Source: Lentzea atacamensis (GTDB taxonomy: Bacteria; Actinomycetota; Actinomycetes; Mycobacteriales; Pseudonocardiaceae). From it: 64,000 nucleotides of DNA. The stretch lies in NCBI RefSeq assembly GCF_003269295.1, contig NZ_QLTT01000017.1, positions 1 through 64,000 on the forward strand. The letters run 5' to 3'. The notes beneath the pieces are model-generated. The model was not told the DNA's origin and ran no database searches. It saw only the letters and a list, made by a program, of their open reading frames with translations. Within the stretch, counting starts at the first letter, position 1. Every line of letters starts with the position of its first letter. Below, one piece after another: positions 53,420 through 59,750 of this stretch. A program made the position numbers and the translations under genes.

Positions 53420-53485
53420 GGGTGGGGTGGTGGAACCTGACCCGGCAGGGCGTGAGTGGCGGTTCGAGCCGCCAGGGCAGGGCGA
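53420..53485 (-). repeat. Structured repeat copy 6
   Basis: Core GGCGGTTCGAGCC at 53458-53470 preceded by GCGTGAGT. Arms CCTGACCCGGCAGG (53436-53449) and CCGCCAGGGCAGG (53469-53481) pair with a bulge. GGGTGGGGTGGTGGAACCTG (53420-53439) is shared with copy 5. Confidence 0.75.
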
Positions 53486-53487
53486 AG

Positions 53488-53595
53488 TCAGTGGCGCCGA
53501 CCGGGCTCGGCCGGGCATCGGTACTCGTAGGTGCCCGCATGCACCCGGACCGGTTCACCGAAACCGGGGATCGACCAGCACCGTTTTGAGGTCAC
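53488..53595 (-). CDS. 35-aa candidate small protein
   Basis: GTG at 53595 opens TSKRCWSIPGFGEPVRVHAG and ends TYEYRCPAEPGRRH. The W-x-I-P-G-x-x-E-P-V pattern with EYRCP looks like a small beta domain common in actinobacterial elements, but I cannot name it. It overlaps the next candidate in another frame, and its ribosome site is weak; only one of the two may be real. Confidence 0.45.
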   Translation of the reverse strand: MTSKRCWSIPGFGEPVRVHAGTYEYRCPAEPGRRH

Positions 53596-53653
53596 AGCCG
53601 TCGCGGCAGTCCTGCACGGTCTGGGTGGGCACTCGCACGAACGACACGCTCAT
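53555..53653 (-). CDS. 32-aa candidate small protein
   Basis: ATG at 53653 overlaps the stop of the upstream gene (TGATG), the coupling used throughout this element. The product starts SVSFVRVPTQTVQDCRDGCD. It overlaps the 53488-53595 candidate in a different frame. Support is the coupled start only. Confidence 0.35.
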   Translation of the reverse strand: MSVSFVRVPTQTVQDCRDGCDLKTVLVDPRFR

Positions 53654-54054
53654 CAGGCCACCGCCCGGACCGCGAGCGCGCTGAGCAGGGCCACCGGGTC
53701 GAAGACCATCCGGCCGCCCTCGAAGCTCTCGCCAGTCCTGTCGAGCAGTTCGATGACCTGAGCAGGTTCGAGGTGGTCCCACACCCACACGGTCTGACCG
53801 CCCACGACGCCGTACGCGGCAATCTCCGCGTAGCTCTTCCGGTCCACCACCTGCACCGCAGCGTCCAGTGCCAGCGCCCACGACGCCACCGCGTCAGTGA
53901 TCTCCCGCAGCCGGGCGGCGTACCCGAGCTGCAGCGACACCAGCAGGCCATGACCGCTGCGGTGACACACTTCCGCGTTCACCACCGCAGGAGCGTCCGG
54001 GTGCTCACGCAGCACGCGCGCGGCCAGTTCGAGCAGACCGACCATTTCGTTCAT
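53653..54054 (-). CDS. 133-aa hypothetical protein
   Basis: A soluble alpha/beta protein: GLLELAARVLREHPDAPAVV, LREITDAVASWALALDAAVQ and a C-terminal GGRMVFDPVALLSAL. The start at 54054 is chosen because it overlaps the upstream stop (TGATG). Not recognised; similar-looking small proteins accompany the RRQRL-type genes on mobile elements. Confidence 0.75.
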   Translation of the reverse strand: MNEMVGLLELAARVLREHPDAPAVVNAEVCHRSGHGLLVSLQLGYAARLREITDAVASWALALDAAVQVVDRKSYAEIAAYGVVGGQTVWVWDHLEPAQVIELLDRTGESFEGGRMVFDPVALLSALAVRAVA

Positions 54055-54497
54055 CACGCAGCCTCCATCACGTCAGTGGTTTCGTTGCTCTCACAGGTGA
54101 TCTCGAAGCAGGGCCAGCACTGCCGCGTGCTGGTCGGCACCACGTACAGGGGGTCTTTGCCGCACGTGCGGCAGATCCGGCGGGCGAGGTTCGCTTTCGC
54201 CAGGGCGGTCCATTTCGCGGGTGTCATCGGCCGGACCGGCAGCGAACGGCTGATCAGGTAGAGGCTGGCGAACCAGCGCTTCTTGGAACGGTTGTGGCGC
54301 CCGTACAGCACCGCCACCGGGTCCTGTCCGCCCGGCCGTCGCCCGATCGCACGGAGCTGGCGGTAGGTGGCCAGCTTGTCCCGTGGCGCACAGCCGTGGG
54401 ACAGCAGCGGCAACCCGTCGTGCGTGCCGCGTGTGTACTGCGGCGCGTCCGACCACGGCACCGCGGCGAGCACCCACGGGTACTGACGGCGGCCCAC
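54054..54497 (-). CDS. RRQRL-motif zinc-binding protein
   Basis: A 147-aa protein of a family common on actinobacterial mobile elements. GRRQYPWVLAAVPWSDAP opens it (RRQY in place of RRQRL). Two cysteine pairs, CRTCGKDP and CWPCFEITC, form a likely zinc site near the C-terminus; the middle is basic (GRHNRSKKRWFASLYL). Probably nucleic-acid-binding; the biological role is not established. It is coupled to the downstream gene and lies 2 bp from the effector-like gene. Confidence 0.8.
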   Translation of the reverse strand: MGRRQYPWVLAAVPWSDAPQYTRGTHDGLPLLSHGCAPRDKLATYRQLRAIGRRPGGQDPVAVLYGRHNRSKKRWFASLYLISRSLPVRPMTPAKWTALAKANLARRICRTCGKDPLYVVPTSTRQCWPCFEITCESNETTDVMEAA

Positions 54498-54499
54498 GG

Positions 54500-54976
54500 C
54501 TACAACACCGCCAGCACGACCAGGGCGACGCCCACCAGCAGCAAACCGGCCATCAGCAGATCAACAGCCCGCCGCACAGCGGTGTACTTGGCCCGCACGA
54601 TCACCGACAACCGGCACACGTCCACCGCCACCGCGGTCGCCGGCATCTCCGCGTCGAACTGCTCCAGCAGCTCAGACGGGCGCTCCACGAAGCCCGCGAA
54701 GTGCGGGAAGCCGTACCTGTCACCCACGCGGAACCTCGGACGCACCGCCGACAACAGCAGCAGCACGCTGAGAAACATCGGCAGCGCGGCCAGCCAGACC
54801 AGCACTTCAGCCACCACCGGAAGGCCCCGCGTCGTCAGCGCGACCACACCCGCCAGGAACCCGCCGAACAACGGCAGCAACAGCGCAACCTTGGTGTCCG
54901 CGCGGCGCAGCTGGTCTGCCACGTCCGCCTGCGCCTGCTCGACACGGGCCAGGACCTGTTCGCTGTACCCGGCCAT
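54500..54976 (-). CDS. Pycsar-effector-like membrane protein (DUF5706-like)
   Basis: A 158-aa protein resembling the membrane effectors of cyclic-nucleotide (Pycsar) phage defence: an N-terminal helix, RRADTKVALLLPLFGGFLAG with the family D-x-K at the first membrane span, a second span (LVWLAALPMFLSVLLLLSAV), a cytosolic loop with FVERPSELLEQFDAEM, then RAKYTAVRRAVDLLMAG leading into a third span. No pyrimidine cyclase gene lies nearby, so it may act with a host or unlinked cyclase or have another role. It overlaps the upstream gene by TGATG. Confidence 0.65.
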   Translation of the reverse strand: MAGYSEQVLARVEQAQADVADQLRRADTKVALLLPLFGGFLAGVVALTTRGLPVVAEVLVWLAALPMFLSVLLLLSAVRPRFRVGDRYGFPHFAGFVERPSELLEQFDAEMPATAVAVDVCRLSVIVRAKYTAVRRAVDLLMAGLLLVGVALVVLAVL

Positions 54977-55311
54977 CAGGCCACCTCAGCCAGCGTGTGC
55001 ACACCCGACACCGGCGCACCGGCCTTGTTCGCGGCCGACCAGAACGCATCGGCCCGCCGCTGCGCACGCTGCCACCGGCTGTAGGCCAGCCTCGTGCGCT
55101 CCTGGGCGTCGAGGTGCTTGCCCATCACGTTGCCGAGCGCAGCCCGGTAATCAGCACGGCCAGGCCGCTCCCGAACCAGCTGACTGATCGAGGCGACCTG
55201 CGTCGCCAGGTGGAGCATCGACTTACGTGCCTTGAGGTAACCGGCGCAGGCCTGCTCCTCGGCCAGACGGAACGCAGCCAGCGGGGACACAATGCTCTTG
55301 ATCTCAGGCAT
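54976..55311 (-). CDS. 111-aa hypothetical protein, operon head
   Basis: An all-helical, basic protein (EEQACAGYLKARKSMLHLA, VASISQLVRERPGRADYRAA, RLAYSRWQRAQRRADAFWSA). Not recognised. AAAGGA precedes the ATG at 55311. It is the first gene of the coupled minus-strand set 54976, 54500, 54054, 53653. Confidence 0.7.
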   Translation of the reverse strand: MPEIKSIVSPLAAFRLAEEQACAGYLKARKSMLHLATQVASISQLVRERPGRADYRAALGNVMGKHLDAQERTRLAYSRWQRAQRRADAFWSAANKAGAPVSGVHTLAEVA

Positions 55312-55759
55312 GAAAGAATCCTTTACGTTTGCAAATGATCGAGGGAAGCGCCTACCTGCGGAAACAGACGTCTCCGCAGTAGTCGCAGACCGTTGGGTCC
55401 CGGAACCTCACCGGCCCGACAAGCCGCGGACGATGAGGAACCGGCACTCGAAAACGGTCTTGAGCGCTCTCAAGGGGTCAGCCTCGGCCGTAGATCTCCC
55501 GGCATCGGCGTCCAATGCCTCACGTCGCTCACCGCGCAGCACGCTGCGCAGGTCGTTGCGGGCTATCGCCAGGCCGTGAGGCCCGACGTGCTGCCAGGGG
55601 TGCAGGTTTTGCTGACCCTGTTCAGTTGTCAAAGAACATGACCGGCGACGGTGGCGTCCGGCCTGGCAGCCCGGTCCTGCGCGTCGAGTCGCTGAGTTGT
55701 GCTTCGCGTTGCCCTGCGGCTCTGGTGGGCCGCGTTGACAACGCAGACGAAGCTACCAG
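55312..55759. other. Intergenic region between divergent AICE operons, no firm gene
   Basis: About 450 bp without a convincing gene. A 74-codon minus-strand frame (55408-55632, TTG start) has no clear ribosome site and is doubtful. TTGACA on the minus strand (55627-55632) could be a -35 for the small-gene operon, but no good -10 follows. A 7-bp hairpin lies at 55356-55379. Confidence 0.4.
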
Positions 55760-55858
55760 GTGCACTAGTGCACCGGCAAGTGGTGAACTAGTGCACTGTT
55801 ACGATGGCCGCCTGACCTGGTGTTCTAGTGCACTGATAGCGTGGGTGCACTAGTACGC
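55760..55858 (+). promoter_or_regulatory. Four-copy operator array upstream of gntR
   Basis: The palindrome GTGCACTAGTGCAC (55760-55773) recurs as GTGAACTAGTGCAC (55783-55796), GTGTTCTAGTGCAC (55820-55833) and GTGCACTAGTACGC (55845-55858). All share CTAGT at the centre. They lie 25-123 bp before the gntR start, in the right place for autoregulation by the GntR dimer. Confidence 0.85.
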
Positions 55859-55882
55859 TGGACCGTGCAGAAGGAGGCGCAC

Positions 55883-56635
55883 GTGCCATCGATCGAACGA
55901 CCTGAGCCGCCGTACTTGCAGGTGGTCCGTCACATCCGCGAGCAGATCAAGTCTGGTCAGCTCAAGGACGGTGATCGCGTGCCGTCTACGCGAGAGATCG
56001 CCACCACGTGGAACGTGGCCATGGCCACGGCAACGAAGGTGCTGGCCACGCTCCGCTCCGAAGGTCTCACGCGTGCTGAGCAGGGCGTTGGCACAGTTGT
56101 GCAGACAAAGCAGGCCCTGCACCTTTCGGCGCAGGATCGCGCGATCTCCATTCACCGCACCGGCAAGATCTACCCAGACGGGCACTACGCGAAGATCCGC
56201 AGCGCTGAACTCCGCCCTGCACCCGAACTTGTCGCTGACGCGCTCGGCCTCGAACTGGGCGCACCCGTCATCCGTCGCGAGCGCACCACGTACACGGCTG
56301 AGGACACGCCTGTCTCAACGTCGGTGTCGTGGTTCGACGGGGCATTGGCCGGCGTCGCGCCTAAGCTCCTGTCGACGGAGCGGCTGAAGCAGGGGACAAC
56401 TCGGTATGTCGAGGAACAGACTGGACGTGTAGCCGTGGGCACCTATGCACAGCACGCGGCGGGCTTCGCGTCAGATGACGACGCGGAGTCCTTGAACGTG
56501 CCGCCGCAGTCCGCAGTTCTGATCAGCCGCAATCGTTATGTGGACCGTGACGGTGGCGTTGTCGAGTACGGCGAGTCAACCGCACTTCCGGGACACTGGG
56601 TTTTCTACGAGTACACCAACGAGGGCACCGCATGA
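55883..56635 (+). CDS. GntR/HutC-family regulator with UTRA domain
   Basis: A 250-aa repressor. The winged helix spans residues 1-75 (YLQVVRHIREQIKSGQLKDG, RVPSTREIATTWNVAMATAT), followed by a UTRA ligand domain with VIRRERTTYTAEDTPVSTSV and VLISRNRYVDRDGG. pSAM2-type elements use a GntR protein (KorSA) to hold replication in check; this one may play that part. AAGGAGG lies 5 nt before the GTG at 55883. Its TGA overlaps the purC start (ATGA), so ligand and purine synthesis may be linked. Confidence 0.92.
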   Translation: MPSIERPEPPYLQVVRHIREQIKSGQLKDGDRVPSTREIATTWNVAMATATKVLATLRSEGLTRAEQGVGTVVQTKQALHLSAQDRAISIHRTGKIYPDGHYAKIRSAELRPAPELVADALGLELGAPVIRRERTTYTAEDTPVSTSVSWFDGALAGVAPKLLSTERLKQGTTRYVEEQTGRVAVGTYAQHAAGFASDDDAESLNVPPQSAVLISRNRYVDRDGGVVEYGESTALPGHWVFYEYTNEGTA

Positions 56636-57483
56636 AGCACATCCACAGCGGCAAGGTTCGAGACCTGTACGAGTTGGACGGCGGCGACATTCTGCTTGTC
56701 GCGTCCGATCGAGTCTCGGTCTATGACGTCTCGCTGCCAACTCCGGTGCCCGACAAGGGTGCGCTGCTGACGCAGTTGTCCGCGTGGTGGTTCGACCGGC
56801 TGAGCCACGTCGTGCCCAACCACGTCATCTCGACCACGGATGTACCTGCTGAGTTCGCCGGGCGGGCAGTTCGTTGCAAACCGCTGCAGATGATCCAGGT
56901 TGAGTGCATCGCCCGCGGCTACCTGGTGGGTCTTGGTTTGCGCGAGTACCGGCGTGACGGCGCTGTCTCCGGTGTGCAGCTACCGTCTGGACTCGTTGAG
57001 GCCGATCGTTTGCCTGAGCCGATTTTCACGCCAACGACGAAGATCTCGGAGACCGGGCATGACGAGTTCATGACCTTTGGTGATGTCGTCAACATGGTCG
57101 GCAAGGAAACAGCCGATCGGCTCCGGGACCTGACGATCGAGATCTACCAGGCTGGCGCAGAGCACGCCTTGAAGAACGGCATCATCATCGCCGACACGAA
57201 GTTGGAGTTCGGCATTGACTCGGACGGCGTTCTGACGCTGGGCGATGAGGTGCTGACGTCGGACTCCTCGCGGTTCTGGCCGGCCGATGAGTGGACACCT
57301 GGACGCACACAGCATGCGTTCGACAAGCAGTACGTGCGTGACTGGTCGATGACCACCGGGTGGGACCAGACGCCACCCGGCCCGGCGATGCCGCCCGAGG
57401 TCGTGGAAGCAACGCGGCAACGGTACGTCGAGGTGTACGAGCGAATCACCGGGAAGAAGTGGGACGACAGGGAGGCCGTGTGA
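56632..57483 (+). CDS. purC: SAICAR synthetase (PurC) carried by the element
   Basis: A 283-aa phosphoribosylaminoimidazole-succinocarboxamide synthase, which joins aspartate to CAIR in purine synthesis. The ATP-binding start HSGKVRDLYELDGGDILLVA, SDRVSVYDV, the signature ECIARGYLVGLGLREYR, PIFTPTTKISETGHDEF and GIIIADTKLEFG are all present, so the enzyme looks complete. It is coupled to gntR (ATGA) and to the next small gene (TGATG). Its place between the attachment repeats shows it is cargo, an unusual housekeeping gene for an AICE; the host should have its own copy elsewhere. Confidence 0.95.
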   Translation: MKHIHSGKVRDLYELDGGDILLVASDRVSVYDVSLPTPVPDKGALLTQLSAWWFDRLSHVVPNHVISTTDVPAEFAGRAVRCKPLQMIQVECIARGYLVGLGLREYRRDGAVSGVQLPSGLVEADRLPEPIFTPTTKISETGHDEFMTFGDVVNMVGKETADRLRDLTIEIYQAGAEHALKNGIIIADTKLEFGIDSDGVLTLGDEVLTSDSSRFWPADEWTPGRTQHAFDKQYVRDWSMTTGWDQTPPGPAMPPEVVEATRQRYVEVYERITGKKWDDREAV

Positions 57484-57710
57484 TGGAGGAGAGGCAGCAC
57501 TACTCATCCAAGCACCTGATCGAAGATGTCGTCGGGCTGTTGAAGGCGAGAGGCTTGGAGCCGCAGCGCGATCCTGCGCTGCGCTGGGATCGCAGCATCG
57601 GCGCCAGCAGGCTTCTGCGTGGGTTGGGGATCGCGGACCTGGAAGACCACCAGGGCGCGCTGGATCCCGACAGTTCGATCAACTACAACCGTCGCATCCA
57701 CGGCGACTAA
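57483..57710 (+). CDS. 75-aa hypothetical protein coupled to purC
   Basis: EERQHYSSKHLIEDVVGLLK, ARGLEPQRDPALRWDRSIGA, then LLRGLGIADLEDHQGALDPD: a small helical, charged protein. Not recognised. The ATG shares a base with the purC stop (TGATG) and GGAGG lies just inside. A terminator follows, closing a three-gene operon gntR, purC, this gene. Confidence 0.7.
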   Translation: MEERQHYSSKHLIEDVVGLLKARGLEPQRDPALRWDRSIGASRLLRGLGIADLEDHQGALDPDSSINYNRRIHGD

Positions 57711-57729
57711 CTGAAAGTGGTTAGCCCCC

Positions 57730-57772
57730 AGGCCCCTGTGATCGGCTTAAGGCCGGTGGCGGGGGCCTTTTC
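57730..57772 (+). terminator. Terminator of the gntR-purC operon
   Basis: AGGCCCC (57730-57736) pairs with GGGGCCT (57762-57768), with an inner partial stem, and is followed by TTTTCC. It lies 20 bp after the stop codon. Confidence 0.8.
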
Positions 57773-57870
57773 CAGCCTGCGGTTCGTACATGCCAGCGGC
57801 AGAGGCAACCTGTACGTGTGCCTGAACTAACTCAATTAAGAGCTTAATAAAAACCGCTCAAAACGATACC

Positions 57871-57899
57871 TTGCGCACGACTCGCACTTGAAGTATAAA
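57871..57899 (+). promoter_or_regulatory. Promoter of the fic gene
   Basis: TTGCGC (57871-57876), a 17-bp spacer and TATAAA (57894-57899). The -10 ends 5 nt before the ATG at 57905, so the transcript would be leaderless or nearly so; AAAGGA overlaps the -10. The region is markedly AT-rich compared with its surroundings. Confidence 0.6.
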
Positions 57900-57904
57900 G
57901 GATC

Positions 57905-59398
57905 ATGCCTACCTCTGCCGCAGATATAGAATCCGCAGGCCACTATCAACCCTTTGTTTCCTTCCAAAAATGGATAGACTTTGACCACAGCAGAGGCATC
58001 TCACCCAATGTAATGCGGCTAGACGCAGCGCTGCGCTCATTCACAGAATCCACCACAGCCGCGCAAAGCCAAGTGGTCGAAAGAGTCAACAAACGTCTGG
58101 CACGCCAAGCCGCAGCTGAGTCAGTGGCCGTTGAGGGTTTCTACGAACTAAAGCCCGGCGAGAGTCGCTCAATCGCGGTAGACGCAGCGAATTGGCAGCA
58201 AATCCTGTCGCGTCAATCCGACGTAGGCGAGATGCTATTCTCCTCACAACTTGATGCGTTCGACTACGTAAGCCTGCATATTCAAGAAGGATCCCTAGTC
58301 ACTGAACGGTTCGTCAGGGAGTTGCACGAAATATCCTGCAAGGCTCAGGATACATATACGGTGCACGTCCCGAACGCCAGTGGCGGATACACAGAGCAGC
58401 AGCGCGCGCTACGTAAAGGTGAATACAAAGACGAACAGAACGTTGTCACCCAGCGCGGAGGAAATACGTTCTGGTACTGTCCCCCTGAGTTGGTCCCTGT
58501 CGAGATGTCACGCTTCATCGACGAATTGCGATCAAGTCGCTTTGTCGAATTTCAGCCTCAGTACCAGATCGCCTACGCCCACTACGCACTTGTTCACATC
58601 CATCCGTTTAGCGACGGAAATGGCCGCGTAGCACGAGCACTTGCTTCCTATTACAGTCAACTCGCTTTCGGAGTTCCATTTATCGTCTACTCCGACCGGA
58701 AGCAGACGTACTTCCAGGCACTCGAAGCGACTGGGCGCGGGGACTGGCAAATGCTCACTGAATACGTCGAAGATCGCACAATTTTGACACTAGATTTCGC
58801 TCGGCGAGAAGTGAACTCAACCGGCGCGAACACACCAGAAGCTCAAACCGCGCACCTCATCGCCACCATTGAGAAACATCGCGGAGAGGTAGTGGCGAAT
58901 CTACTTGAAGTATCTCAATCCGTCCGCACAGTACTTGAACAAAAGGTGAGGAGTGCGGTAGCCAAAATATCTGATATCACCAAGGACTCCGGGGTTCGAT
59001 ACACGGTCGAAGACGGCACAAGATATGACAATCCCGGAGGCGTCGGATACGGGGTTGCCGCACCGATAACAAAACTTATAGTCAGTTTCGCAGCGATCCC
59101 GGAAGCGTACGCCCGAACACTTTTTTACACTCTATACACAACCGATGTTGCCGAGAGATTCTGCGTCGAGGTTGCGGTCGCAGATGGCACGCTATCGTTC
59201 TATATTGGCGGCGACGGTCGGCATAACGGAACAGATTCACTCGGCCTTCAATACGAGGACTGCCACCCCACCTTGACATCTGGCACAGTTGACCAGATTG
59301 ACCTTCTTGTCGACTCGGCAATTGCAGCGACTATTGCGCGTCTTCAGGAGAAGATGCACCTGATACTTCGGCGCGCCGGGCGCCTCGACCCACCCTGA
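57905..59398 (+). CDS. Class II Fic-domain protein
   Basis: A 497-aa Fic protein, likely an AMP-transferase on a protein target. The catalytic motif is intact: HPFSDGNGRVAR, His233 to Arg244. An N-terminal inhibitory motif [S/T]xxxE[G/N] appears as Ser73-VAV-Glu77-Gly78, which makes it a self-restrained class II enzyme. Residues about 300-497 form an extra domain I do not recognise (YGVAAPITKLIVSFAAIPEA). Codon use is far more AT-rich than the rest of the element, so it was gained separately as right-end cargo. It has its own promoter. Possible roles are defence, abortive infection or element maintenance. Confidence 0.92.
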   Translation: MPTSAADIESAGHYQPFVSFQKWIDFDHSRGISPNVMRLDAALRSFTESTTAAQSQVVERVNKRLARQAAAESVAVEGFYELKPGESRSIAVDAANWQQILSRQSDVGEMLFSSQLDAFDYVSLHIQEGSLVTERFVRELHEISCKAQDTYTVHVPNASGGYTEQQRALRKGEYKDEQNVVTQRGGNTFWYCPPELVPVEMSRFIDELRSSRFVEFQPQYQIAYAHYALVHIHPFSDGNGRVARALASYYSQLAFGVPFIVYSDRKQTYFQALEATGRGDWQMLTEYVEDRTILTLDFARREVNSTGANTPEAQTAHLIATIEKHRGEVVANLLEVSQSVRTVLEQKVRSAVAKISDITKDSGVRYTVEDGTRYDNPGGVGYGVAAPITKLIVSFAAIPEAYARTLFYTLYTTDVAERFCVEVAVADGTLSFYIGGDGRHNGTDSLGLQYEDCHPTLTSGTVDQIDLLVDSAIAATIARLQEKMHLILRRAGRLDPP

Positions 59399-59458
59399 TG
59401 TTCTTCGCTGGATGCGCCGTTGACTCACGCAGGGAAGAAAGTCCACTATGGACTACTC

Positions 59459-59478
59459 AGTCTCATGGGCAGTCTCAT
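59459..59478 (+). repeat. Candidate integrase/excisionase arm sites, right
   Basis: AGTCTCAT at 59459-59466 and 59471-59478, 12 bp apart, the same sequence, spacing and orientation as the left pair. In the excised circle the pairs would flank the 56-bp core at about 95 and 58 bp. Confidence 0.6.
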
Positions 59479-59572
59479 ACATGGTCGTTCAGGAGCGTTC
59501 ACCCTTGACCGGGCGGAGCTGCTGACCAGCAAAAAGGACCTCAGCGAATGTGTCCGTACGATCATGCCAGCT

Positions 59573-59628
59573 CCTTGAAAGCGGGAGACGGGCAACCGTC
59601 CGGGGGTTCAAATCCCTCCGCTTCCGCT
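59573..59628 (+). repeat. Right attachment core (56 bp, displaced tRNA-Ser 3' end)
   Basis: Exact copy of 40733-40788. It contains the 3' part of tRNA-Ser(TGA) but no 5' half (preceded by ATGCCAGCT), so it is a remnant of the original target. Confidence 0.95.
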
Positions 59629-59641
59629 CGTGGGTGAGGTG

Positions 59642-59702
59642 GGTCGACGGAAAGCGTCGACCGTCCTCGCTCCAGGTGTCTTCTGGGGGCCGAGCCCCCA
59701 GA
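59642..59702. terminator. Hairpins after the right attachment site
   Basis: Two stems: GGTCGACG/CGTCGACC (59642-59649 with 59655-59662) and TCTGGGGGC/GCCCCCAGA (59682-59690 with 59694-59702). They lie where the original tRNA-Ser transcript would have ended and may be its native terminator. Confidence 0.5.
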
Positions 59703-59750
59703 CCCCAGCCGGGGCCCGCCCCGGACCCCGGCCAGGCCTTTCTGGGTCGT

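Larger units (their letters stand above)
40733..59628. mobile_element. Integrated actinomycete conjugative element (AICE) in tRNA-Ser
   Basis: About 18.8 kb between two perfect 56-bp copies of the tRNA-Ser 3' end. In order it carries integrase and excisionase beside the left end, a helicase, cytosine methyltransferase and Prim-Pol replication module, small genes, a TraB-type FtsK DNA translocase with membrane spread-like proteins, a block of tiny genes, a RRQRL protein, an effector-like membrane protein, and a divergent gntR-purC operon and fic gene at the right end. No relaxase or type IV secretion genes are seen, which fits conjugation of double-stranded DNA by TraB alone. All conserved AICE functions are present and look intact, so it may still excise and transfer. 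Confidence 0.95.

Noticed and set aside
51815-53485. Structured repeats as insertion sequences or CRISPR
   Set aside because: No transposase, no target duplications and spacers are genes of varied length; the conserved part is a loop within a pairing stem.
55408-55632. 74-codon minus-strand frame in the AICE intergenic region
   Set aside because: TTG start without a ribosome site and no recognisable features; left as unproven rather than annotated.
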